From Thalassospira indica (GTDB lineage: Bacteria; Pseudomonadota; Alphaproteobacteria; Rhodospirillales; Thalassospiraceae): 64,000 bases of DNA. Below the pieces are notes generated by a model, which was given only the letters and a program-made list of their open reading frames with translations, did not search any database and was not told the DNA's origin. The DNA is taken from positions 62,001-126,000 of the forward strand of contig NZ_CP031555.1 in assembly GCF_003403095.1 (NCBI RefSeq). The letters run 5' to 3'. The position numbers and the translations under genes were made by a program. This document shows positions 35,536-43,669 of this stretch, piece after piece. The stretch's first letter is position 1; each line of letters opens with the position of its first letter.

Positions 35536-35975
35536 TGCAGTTCGGCAAAGTTGATTTACGAGATTGGTTCAAGGCTATTGGTATCGGCATTGTAACTGCC
35601 ATTTTGCTGTCTGCGGTGATGGTGCCTGCCTCAAAATTCGGCATCTCGCCATTGCCCAAGCCGCTTGGTCTTGCATTTGCCGAAACGGTTATGGGGCGTT
35701 CACTTCCGCTGCCGGTTGGCCTAATATTCCACATTGCCTATGTGGTATTTTGGTCTGTTTTGTTTGTTGTGTTGTTTCGAAACGATTTACGATTTCGGAA
35801 CGCCTTGTTGCTTGGTATGGGGCTCTGGCTTCTTGTTCTTGTTGCATTTTTCCCCATTGTGGGCTGGGGTTTCCTTGGTCTCGCGGTAAGCTCCAAACTT
35901 ATCGTCGCGGCACTTATCCCTCATTTGCTATTTTCGATTTTTCTTTGGGCGCTCTGCCGGGGAATGTTCAAATAG
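35532..35975 (+). CDS. Four-helix membrane protein, unknown
   Basis: The 147-aa protein has four predicted helices, no cysteine in the first 130 residues, and a conserved-looking LPKPLGLAFAETVMGRSLPLPVGLIFH loop. I recognise no characterised family. It is translationally coupled to the small Cys-motif protein, so it is part of the same response. Confidence 0.55.
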   Translation: MMQFGKVDLRDWFKAIGIGIVTAILLSAVMVPASKFGISPLPKPLGLAFAETVMGRSLPLPVGLIFHIAYVVFWSVLFVVLFRNDLRFRNALLLGMGLWLLVLVAFFPIVGWGFLGLAVSSKLIVAALIPHLLFSIFLWALCRGMFK

Positions 35976-36067
35976 CGTTGTGTGGTGTAATCGACTAGTT
36001 ACAACAAAAATCAAAAAGTCGACCGGAATGCAACGAAGTTGTCGGTTTAAATAAAGGAGTATGATCG

Positions 36068-37051
36068 GTGAAGGCAACGGCAATGCGTGATTGGCTGGAA
36101 TCGCGTCAGATTATTGTTTACTTCGTTGCAATTGGTCTGGGGGTGGTTATCGGCATAACGGCGCCTCAAATGTCAGTGGCATTCGAAGGTGTCATTACGC
36201 CAGTTTTGGCTACACTCATTTACACGACCTTTTTGCAAGTGCCGCTAGCCGATCTTCGCGGCGCAATGACCAACCGGCGCTTTCTTGCGGCATTGCTACT
36301 GGCGAACTTTCTCGTCATACCCGTGTTCGTCTGGTTGTTGTTCCAGATGGTGCCGGATCATTCCGCCGTGCAACTTGGCGTACTTCTCGTCCTGCTGACG
36401 CCGTGCATCGACTATGTCGTTGTGTTTACGCATATGGGGCGAGGAAACGCACGTCTTATACTTGCCGCCACGCCCATTCTTCTTATCGTGCAAATCCTGC
36501 TGCTCCCGCTTTATCTCTGGCTTTTTTTGGGGCCAAACACAGCAGAACTGTTAAGCCCCGGTCCTTTCCTCGCAGCGTTCCTGTGGCTTATTGCGGTGCC
36601 TCTGGTCCTAGCCTGGTTGACGGAGCTTTTGGCCAGACGTCATACAACCAGCCAAAAGTTTACCGCCTCCATGACGTTGGGTCCTGTTCCCCTGATGGCA
36701 TTGACATTGTTTCTGGTTATCGGTGCGGAGCTTCCCCGGATCAGGGAGGCGCAAGACATCGTCTTGAGCATTGTAGCGATCTATATTGTCTATGCTGTGG
36801 TTTCGCCACTTATCGGCTGGGCTATTGCCCGGTTCGCACATCTTGATGCTGATGCTGGTCGGGCTGTGATGTTTAGCACTGGTACCCGAAATTCTCTGGT
36901 CGTATTGCCGCTGGCACTCGCAGCCCCGTTTGACGGGAGCCTTGTTGCTGGTGTTGTCGTGACACAAACACTCGTCGAACTACTGGCCGAGCTTGCCTAT
37001 ATAAGGCTTGTTCCGACCCTGATGGCTTCACGACCAACACGTGGTGGGTGA
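36068..37051 (+). CDS. ACR3/bile-acid-symporter family transporter
   Basis: The 327-aa protein has about ten membrane helices with the BASS-fold signature: LLTPCIDYVVVFTHMGRG in the fourth block and MFSTGTRNSLVVLPLAL in the ninth. The TPCIDYV segment is close to the ACR3 arsenite-efflux motif with its essential Cys. ACR3 proteins export As(III). No arsR, arsC or arsH is nearby, so arsenic is only the best guess. Confidence 0.65.
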   Translation: MKATAMRDWLESRQIIVYFVAIGLGVVIGITAPQMSVAFEGVITPVLATLIYTTFLQVPLADLRGAMTNRRFLAALLLANFLVIPVFVWLLFQMVPDHSAVQLGVLLVLLTPCIDYVVVFTHMGRGNARLILAATPILLIVQILLLPLYLWLFLGPNTAELLSPGPFLAAFLWLIAVPLVLAWLTELLARRHTTSQKFTASMTLGPVPLMALTLFLVIGAELPRIREAQDIVLSIVAIYIVYAVVSPLIGWAIARFAHLDADAGRAVMFSTGTRNSLVVLPLALAAPFDGSLVAGVVVTQTLVELLAELAYIRLVPTLMASRPTRGG

Positions 37052-37249
37052 GTACGAATTGTCCAAAGTGATGTATCCTGTCGAAAATATCGACATTGAT
37101 TGGGCGCCGTTTTGGAAACGAACGTTTTCCAGACAGGTGAAAGCCCGAATGCCAATCTCCGATTGAAAACTGTTAATTTGTCTGTATACCGCGTCTTGAA
37201 ATCAACGTAATATTCTGCTCCTCAAAAACGGCTTTCCGGACGGTGCGCC

Positions 37250-37837
37250 ATGCGTATCGGCTATGCACGTGTCTCGACCGACGATCAAAATCTTGACCTG
37301 CAAAATGATGCTTTGCGGGAAGCCGGTTGTGAGCGCATTTTTCGGGACAAGGTGAGCGGCGCCAAAACTGATCGTCCAGGGCTTGATCGCACCTTCGAAG
37401 AATTACGTCAGGGCGATGTGCTGGTTGTCTGGCGTCTGGATCGCCTTGGACGGTCCCTGAAGGAATTGATTGCGCACGCCGAGATGCTGGCCGAACGACA
37501 AATCGGTCTGCGATCAATTACCGAAGCGATTGATACGACCACCAGCGGCGGCAAGCTGGTCTTTCATATCTTTGCAGCCTTGGCTGAATTCGAACGCAAC
37601 CTGATCCGGGAGCGAACGAAAGCCGGTTTGGAAGCCGCAAGATCGCGCGGCCGGAAAGGCGGTCGCCGTAAGGCACTGACCAAAGACAAGCGTCGACACG
37701 TCGTGGACCTGTATCGATCAAGACAGCACAGTATTAAAGAGATCTGCGATCTGATGGGTGTGTCGCGGGCAACCGTCTATACCTATGTCGCGGAATTTGC
37801 CGATAGCATTGATGGCGAGGCCGACAATGAAAGGTAG
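37250..37837 (+). CDS. Serine resolvase/invertase (transposon resolvase)
   Basis: The 195-aa recombinase has the catalytic Ser in RIGYARVSTDDQ (about residue 9), the helix E-type VVWRLDRLGRSLKEL, and a C-terminal helix-turn-helix (SIKEICDLMGVSRATVYTYV). It resolves cointegrates of replicative transposition. The 198 bp upstream should hold the res site; imperfect inverted sequences such as GGAAACGAACGTTTTCC at about 37110 are candidates. The following transposase start overlaps its end. Confidence 0.88.
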   Translation: MRIGYARVSTDDQNLDLQNDALREAGCERIFRDKVSGAKTDRPGLDRTFEELRQGDVLVVWRLDRLGRSLKELIAHAEMLAERQIGLRSITEAIDTTTSGGKLVFHIFAALAEFERNLIRERTKAGLEAARSRGRKGGRRKALTKDKRRHVVDLYRSRQHSIKEICDLMGVSRATVYTYVAEFADSIDGEADNER

Positions 37838-39464
37838 GGCCGCACGCATACCGGCCGAGGCACTTCTGGCGCTTCGGACCAGATTGTCTTCTCTGCCCGC
37901 GCGAGATCCTGGCCGGGCCAGCGCTGTTGCACGAACAGCCGAATTATATGGTCTCAGTATATCATCGGTCTATCGCCAGTTACGAAACTTGCAACGCCCG
38001 AAAGGCATGCAGCGTTCTGATAGCGGCGAGCCGAGGGTCATGTCGCGGTTAGACATGGAGCGATATTGCGAGATCGTTGCCGCCCTGAAAATCAGAACTG
38101 AGAATGGCAAAGGTCACAAGTTGTCGACGAATGAAGCCATCCGGTTGCTTGAGGATCACGGTATTGAGACGCCCGAAGGTTATGTGCAAGCCCCTAAAGG
38201 AACGCTGGCGACATCTACCCTGAACCGGTGGCTTCGGAACTGGGGATATGATCATCCCCGGATGATACGCGGCCCGGCTGCGGTTCGGTTTCAGGCCAGA
38301 TATTCCAACGAACTCTGGCATTTCGACATGAGTCCGTCCGACCTTAAGGAACTTGACCAGCCGGAATGGATTGAACCCGGACGCGGAGCACCAACCCTGA
38401 TGCTCTATAGCGTGGTAGATGATCGTAGTGGTGTTTCCTATCAGGAATATCGCTGTGTGTATGGTGAGGATGCGGAATCTGCCTTGCGGTTCCTGTTCAA
38501 CGCCATGGCAGCCAAAGAAGGCACCACACTTCAGGGCAGACCGTTAGGACTGTATCTCGACAATGGACCAGTTGCCAAAAGCATCGTGTTCCAGACCGTC
38601 ATGGGACATCTTGGTGTTGATTGGCGTACTCACATGCCTCGCGGCTCGGACGGTCGACGGGTTACGGCGCGATCCAAGGGCAAGGTTGAACGTCCGTTCC
38701 TGACCGTCAAGGAAGCTCATGAAACCCTGTATCACTTTCATCGTCCCAAAACAGAGGCCGAAGCCAATAGCTGGTTGTTGAACTTTATTAACCGCTACAA
38801 TGACAAACCGCATCGCCATGAAGCCCATAGCCGAACGGAAGACTGGTGTTCAAACTTGCCCGCGCAGGGCCTGCGCGAAATGTGTTCCTGGGAACGGTAT
38901 TGCGCTTTTGCCCGGGAACCGGAACGTCGAACGGTTGCAGCGGACGCCCGCATTCATCTGAAGGGAGCCTATTATGAGGTAGACCCGGATCTGGCGGGTG
39001 AAGAAGTTTTATTGTGGTGGGGATTGTTCGATCAAGAACTGTTTGTCGAGTTTGGCAATAAACGCTATGGCCCGTATCGCCCGGTCGGTGGACCGATACC
39101 TTTGCACCGCTATCGCAAACAGGCCAAATCGCCCCGCGAGAAGCGTGCCGACAAAGTAGCCGACTTGGCGGCCAGAATATCGGTACCGCGTTCGGCCTTT
39201 GCCGGGTCGGAACAGGTGTTTTCCAGCGCAGAGATTATCCCCCTCGTTGAAGCAACGTTTGAAGATCCGGACCCGTGGCACCAGTTCAGTTATGCCAGCA
39301 CCCTCGATGCGCGTCGCGGCATTGCGGATTTGTTGGAAAAACCGCTGGCGCGGTTGAGTGCCGAAGACCTTGAATTCATCGAGGAGCTTGTCACCACCAC
39401 GACAAACAAACGTGAAATTTCTACGGCGATCAAAACACGGTTCGGCAAGAACCCTAAAACATAG
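37827..39464 (+). CDS. DDE transposase of the Mu/TniA/Tn552 class
   Basis: The 545-aa protein has N-terminal helix-turn-helix domains (ARTAELYGLSISSVYRQLR and a second one near residue 130) and a catalytic core with Asp in LWHFDMSPSDL, Asp in LYLDNGPVAKS and Glu in KGKVERPFLTV. A C-terminal beta-barrel of the Mu transposase type follows. The ATG at 37827 overlaps the resolvase stop with GAGG 6 bp upstream. Together with the ATPase it forms the transposition machinery of the 32.7-kb element; it is intact. Confidence 0.88.
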   Translation: MKGRAARIPAEALLALRTRLSSLPARDPGRASAVARTAELYGLSISSVYRQLRNLQRPKGMQRSDSGEPRVMSRLDMERYCEIVAALKIRTENGKGHKLSTNEAIRLLEDHGIETPEGYVQAPKGTLATSTLNRWLRNWGYDHPRMIRGPAAVRFQARYSNELWHFDMSPSDLKELDQPEWIEPGRGAPTLMLYSVVDDRSGVSYQEYRCVYGEDAESALRFLFNAMAAKEGTTLQGRPLGLYLDNGPVAKSIVFQTVMGHLGVDWRTHMPRGSDGRRVTARSKGKVERPFLTVKEAHETLYHFHRPKTEAEANSWLLNFINRYNDKPHRHEAHSRTEDWCSNLPAQGLREMCSWERYCAFAREPERRTVAADARIHLKGAYYEVDPDLAGEEVLLWWGLFDQELFVEFGNKRYGPYRPVGGPIPLHRYRKQAKSPREKRADKVADLAARISVPRSAFAGSEQVFSSAEIIPLVEATFEDPDPWHQFSYASTLDARRGIADLLEKPLARLSAEDLEFIEELVTTTTNKREISTAIKTRFGKNPKT

Positions 39465-39476
39465 CAGGAGGCTGTC

Positions 39477-40451
39477 ATGCTAACAGCGGATGTCAGGGCA
39501 TTTTATGGCATCGAGAAGGACTGGGCGCTGGCCGGTTTTTTCGAAACGGAATGGCACCGCCAGATGATGGCCGACCTGCGGGCGGCCATTCTGGCCGGTC
39601 GGCTGGTTGCCATCACAGGATCAGTTGGTGTCGGAAAAACCATGATGCTAAACAGGCTTCAGACAGAGTTGTCCGCAAGCAAAGATATTCTCGTGGCCCG
39701 CAGCCTGTCGATCGACAAACCGCGTGTTGTTCTGCCAGCCCTTCTGACCGCAATCTTTCTCGATGTCTCCGGTGATGCGGATGTCAAAGTGCCGACACAA
39801 CCCGAAAAGCGGGAACGCAAACTTCAGGACCTCATCAGGAAAATGAGAAAAACCGTCGTTCTGTTCATCGACGAAGCTCATGACCTGCATGGAAACACGC
39901 TGACCGGTCTCAAGCGTCTGATGGAAATTGTCCAGGCAGGGGACGGGGTTCTGTCTGTCGTTCTGGTTGGCCATCCCCGCCTGCGGAATGATCTGAACAA
40001 GGCGACAATGGAAGAGATCGGGCATAGAACCACCAAGATCATGTTTCAGGGGCTTGGCGATGACAGTCGCAAATATCTCGACTGGCTGCTGAAGCAGTGC
40101 CGGACCAAAAACACTAGGCAAGGAGACATTATTGCGGACGATGCGCTGGATCTGATGGTCGAGCGCCTGTCAACACCGCTTCAGTTTACCGAACATCTGA
40201 CACGCGCTTTCACCGAAGCCTACAAGCTTGGCGCCAAGCCTGTCACCCGGGAAATTGTCGAAGAAACAATTGCGATCGGCTATGACGATCTGGATGCCCG
40301 ACTGGCACGGCTTGGATACAATGCCAAGACACTGGCGGAGCAATTCGATACCCGGCTTCCGGAAATGCGCAAGTTCCTGAAAGGACACCTGGATTCCGAA
40401 CGGACCCAGGAACTGGGGCAGATGATGCGACAGGCCGGATTGCCGATATAA
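39477..40451 (+). CDS. AAA+ ATPase of the TniB/MuB type
   Basis: The 324-aa protein has Walker A GSVGVGKTMMLNR (about residues 44-56), Walker B TVVLFIDEAHD and sensor-like VLVGHPRLRN. Such proteins bind target DNA and activate the transposase. An AGGAGG ribosome site precedes the ATG. Its stop codon TAA (40449-40451) forms the inner edge of the right terminal repeat, so gene and repeat meet exactly. Confidence 0.87.
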   Translation: MLTADVRAFYGIEKDWALAGFFETEWHRQMMADLRAAILAGRLVAITGSVGVGKTMMLNRLQTELSASKDILVARSLSIDKPRVVLPALLTAIFLDVSGDADVKVPTQPEKRERKLQDLIRKMRKTVVLFIDEAHDLHGNTLTGLKRLMEIVQAGDGVLSVVLVGHPRLRNDLNKATMEEIGHRTTKIMFQGLGDDSRKYLDWLLKQCRTKNTRQGDIIADDALDLMVERLSTPLQFTEHLTRAFTEAYKLGAKPVTREIVEETIAIGYDDLDARLARLGYNAKTLAEQFDTRLPEMRKFLKGHLDSERTQELGQMMRQAGLPI

Positions 40452-40622
40452 TCTTCAGTGGCAGATAATGTGATTTCACGGTGATGATTGCGGTCTGGTG
40501 GCAAATAATCTGATCACATTCGCAGTTAATGTGATTTGGGTACCGGTGATAAAATCACTTAATTTGAGCCGGAAAAGCGCGATAAGTGCAAGTTTGACGG
40601 ATTATAAGTGCAATCCTCTATA
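40449..40622 (-). repeat. Right terminal inverted repeat of the transposon
   Basis: Full-length inverted match to 7965-8138. Internal blocks GATAATGTGATTTCAC, AATAATCTGATCAC and GTTAATGTGATTTG recur every 20-30 bp and look like separate transposase binding sites. The tip reads TAAGTGCAATCCTCTATA. Confidence 0.85.
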
Positions 40623-41895
40623 GGTAAGGTACGTCATGCTCTTTTTTATGTCGGGGCGGGAAGGAAACATCCGAGTCAACGACCGTTCTGATTACAGGAA
40701 GCCCCTGATCTGTTGCACCTCCATCTGAATGGTCCATACCGAACAGCTTTTCAGCTCCGATGTAATTAGATGGTGCCGGCAGATTTATGATGAAGCTTCG
40801 GGGAAAGAGTCCTTCCCCAGCATCTTCGGTGAAATCCTCATGATGAATAAAGATATTTGCAAACGGGGTCGCAGTATATCCGACGTACGCACTCTGCTCG
40901 AATGCCGACAAAATCTGACGGATCAGCTTGTTCGTCTGCGTTGGATCATAGTCAGGCCTCGGCTCACCGAACTCATCCAAGTAATCGTTCGTATTTGCAG
41001 ATGCATAGTCAGCTTCGTCATCAATCAGGAGCAGAGGCACACTCGTGATTATTTTTCCAAGAGGCGATTCAGGAGCGTCCTGTCCTCTGACAGCCAACGC
41101 CCAGTTAAGCAGGTTTCTCAGAACGCTCGTGTTCTTCTTCACCACGAACAGTACCGGGTCTTTCCCTCCCGGGACGATTGAGGTCTGCTGCGCGGTAACC
41201 CTGCGGAAGTCTCCCTGCTCGCTGCTACTGGTTAGTGAGTGGGCAATCAGAAAGGGGGCTCCGGTAATATCACCAACACCAATTCTCTGGTTGGCTTTCC
41301 CCCAAGACAGATGATGCCTTGTATCAAACCCCAAGACGCCCTCATCAAGGCGTACCTGGGTCTGACTCCGAAGGCTGTTGTGGGCACCCGCCAGAACAAT
41401 TGCGAGACGATAACCCGCATCGAAAGCCTTCGTGATCAGGCCGGTATAGTTGGAGGTTTTCCCTGACTGAACGTGGCCTACAACAAGCCCTCTTCTATCC
41501 CATCTTCCTGTAAGTGCCGGATCCCTTAGCCTGTCGAGGATATCGTCCGTCAGCTCGTCAAGGCGGCGAATTACCTGGTCCGGAAGATTTTTCTCCTCGC
41601 GCAGGTAACGCTCATAGCGCTCCCAGAACTCGAACTCTGTATCTTCCTTTTTCGCTGCCAGCCATGCCTTGTATTCCTTGTCATCCAAGATGCAATAGCC
41701 GCCAACATGCACGTTATTATTGAACTCGAGGTCATCCTGCAGCCTCTGAAAGTCCAGCCCATTGTACTCGGCAATATTTTTGAGCACATTCACAGCCTGC
41801 ACGATGTCGTCGAGCGTCACCGGCTTTTTCAGGCGAAGAAAATTATTTGCCATCCCGAAGGCTGATTTGTAACGAATCTTTGAATCTTCATTCAT
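40621..41895 (-). pseudogene. Z1-domain helicase-like protein, N-terminal half (cut by transposon)
   Basis: This half (about 425 codons from ATG 41895; a GTG at 41904 is also possible) holds the first helicase lobe: Walker A in VVGHVQSGKTSNYTG, the DEAD-like box LLLIDDEADYAS, and motif III-like VGYTATPFANIF. The native frame runs to VPYL at 40621 and then reads a TAG inside the transposon end. The second lobe is at 6490-7956. So the insertion falls between the two RecA-like lobes and the motor cannot work as one chain. It lies 42 bp downstream of the MORC-like gene. Confidence 0.9.
40623..40628. repeat. Target-site duplication, right copy (GGTAAG)
   Basis: Second copy of the 6-bp sequence at 7959-7964, directly outside the right transposon end. 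Confidence 0.9.
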
Positions 41896-41937
41896 CAATG
41901 TCACTAACCGGTCCGGCGAACAGTTCGTCGGCTTAGG

Positions 41938-43425
41938 TTACCCCCTATTAATTTCGTCCAAGAACGCGGTCAGCACATCAGGATGAGCATTGAACGGCTC
42001 CATCACAGCGAGCTTTGTAGCCGCAGCAGTATTCGTTTCTCCCTCTTGGATAAGGATCCCGTAAACCTCACGCATGCACTGCAATAGTCCTTTCGGATCA
42101 TCCCCAAAAGGAACTCCCAGGGTGTCGGGCTGCTCGGCATTGTTGATAACGATAAGAGGGCTCGGAACAGCCTGCTCGATCATCGAGAGAAGGGATGAGA
42201 ATTTTTCTCCGTCTTCGCAGGATTTTCTCACTGATTTCACCAGCGGATGATCCCTGTTGACCTTATAATAGGTTCTGCCTCTCAGGGTTTTAGCAGACCA
42301 GACGAAGACAAAGTCATCAGCATGCTTTCGCTGAAGAACTTTTCCCCGGTGCCTGTATACCTTTGCGGCCTTATCCCTCGTCGCACGTGCAATCCTTTTA
42401 AGGTCGTCTCGCATTGCTGCTGGCGGATATGCTCGGGCCTTTTTGACGTCAAGATGCCATGCCTCATCAAGTGAATTAGGCAAATCGATCTGAATGCGTG
42501 CGAGCTTGTAATGCTCCTCTTTTTGGATCCCCAGACTAAGCCAGTCCCCGGAAACAATCAGCCGCCGATTGCGATATACATAAAAACCCTGCTGTGCATT
42601 CCAGCCCTTGGGACCTGATGCTGCGCTATGCTCCTCCTTGGTCAAACGTGAATGGTGCGGCAGCACAAACGGGAAGACTTGTATCTTTTCTCCCTCATAG
42701 GAAAGCCGCTCCGCGGCTAACGCTTCGGACTTTCCTTCAATAAAGGGATCCCAGCCAGAGACCTTCGTACCATTGATGAACATCGATAATGCGCCTGGAC
42801 CCTTAAGGTACCGATGGAATACCATGCCCAGATGAGCACGTACTTCGTCGATTCTCTCACGGAACCTTTTTTCTGCCTTTTTATCTCCGGGAGAACCGTC
42901 CCTGACCACCCTATCGAGCTTCGACAGCGCTACAATCGTTCCCTTTCCGATCGATTGCAGGCGCTCCGCATGGTTTTTCACATCTGGTATCGGTGGTTTC
43001 AGGAGCCGCCATTCACCACCTCCGTGTTCCGCAATATAATTGAGATCCCAACAGCGGGTGACGACTTCAGCGCCATTCGCAAGAGAGACAACCGTAAGAC
43101 ATCTTGCCTGAGAGAGGGATGCAGTCTTCAGTCCTAGGCCGAATCTGCCTAAGTCATTTTCTGACCTTTTCACCATCGGGCTGATACTGCCCATTCGCAT
43201 TGCCGCTACCAGACCGGCTTCATCCATGCCTTCGCCATCATCAACGATGAGAATTGCCGATTCAGCGCCATCCCACATAAACTCGACCCAGATGTTTTTG
43301 GCGTTTGCCGAGATGCTGTTATCGATGAGATCTGCAAGTGCTGTGGCAAGGTCATAACCGAACGCTCGCATTGACTCAATCATCGCGCCCGCGTCGGGTG
43401 ACACAACCTCGTATTCGGCGCTCAT
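41938..43425 (-). CDS. MORC-like GHKL ATPase
   Basis: The 495-aa protein has a Hsp90/MutL-type ATP-binding fold. The N-box is ALADLIDNSISA (residues 29-40), followed by the DDGEGM loop (62-67) and GRFGLGLKTAS (93-103). An S5-like second domain follows with GTIVALSKLDRV and YRNRRLIVSGDWL. The order GHKL then S5 and the neighbourhood (Z1, PD-(D/E)XK, AIPR, methyltransferase, Vsr) match the bacterial MORC-type ATPases that have been reported, by comparative genomics, in restriction-modification-like clusters. It heads the minus-strand operon. It is intact, unlike the Z1 gene after it. Confidence 0.82.
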   Translation of the reverse strand: MSAEYEVVSPDAGAMIESMRAFGYDLATALADLIDNSISANAKNIWVEFMWDGAESAILIVDDGEGMDEAGLVAAMRMGSISPMVKRSENDLGRFGLGLKTASLSQARCLTVVSLANGAEVVTRCWDLNYIAEHGGGEWRLLKPPIPDVKNHAERLQSIGKGTIVALSKLDRVVRDGSPGDKKAEKRFRERIDEVRAHLGMVFHRYLKGPGALSMFINGTKVSGWDPFIEGKSEALAAERLSYEGEKIQVFPFVLPHHSRLTKEEHSAASGPKGWNAQQGFYVYRNRRLIVSGDWLSLGIQKEEHYKLARIQIDLPNSLDEAWHLDVKKARAYPPAAMRDDLKRIARATRDKAAKVYRHRGKVLQRKHADDFVFVWSAKTLRGRTYYKVNRDHPLVKSVRKSCEDGEKFSSLLSMIEQAVPSPLIVINNAEQPDTLGVPFGDDPKGLLQCMREVYGILIQEGETNTAAATKLAVMEPFNAHPDVLTAFLDEINRG

Positions 43426-43669
43426 TCCAATACCTCGTAACAGGCTAAATCTCTAAAACTGCCACAGATTCAGAGCATATTTGGACTGACGAGTCTATCG
43501 GTGATTACCCGAAACTTGCGTACTAAATAAACTTAAAATAGCACGCCATACTTTGGTTCCTGAAACTTTATCGCTTCGGGATCGTGGCCTTTTGTCGCGG
43601 CGAAACTAGTCGCGAACCAACGATAACTAATTAAACTCTAAGAAGAATTTTCTGCCGTTTCTACGACGA

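Larger units (their letters stand above)
7965..40622 (+). mobile_element. 32.7-kb Tn552-like metal-resistance transposon inserted in the Z1 gene
   Basis: Both ends are defined by sequence. They carry long imperfect terminal inverted repeats (7965-8138 and 40449-40622), the outermost bases read TGTAGAGG at left and CCTCTATA at right, and a GGTAAG duplication flanks the element. The transposition genes lie at the right end in the order resolvase, DDE transposase, AAA+ ATPase. That gene set and the long repeats resemble Tn552. No TniQ gene is present within it. The cargo is copper, mercury, cadmium/zinc, manganese and possibly arsenic handling plus periplasmic redox proteins. It contains one IS5-family insertion and two degraded internal copies of the transposon end. 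Confidence 0.9.

Noticed and set aside
36091..36846. 251-codon frame inside the ACR3-like gene
   Set aside because: Same-strand out-of-frame shadow rich in Ser, Arg and His.
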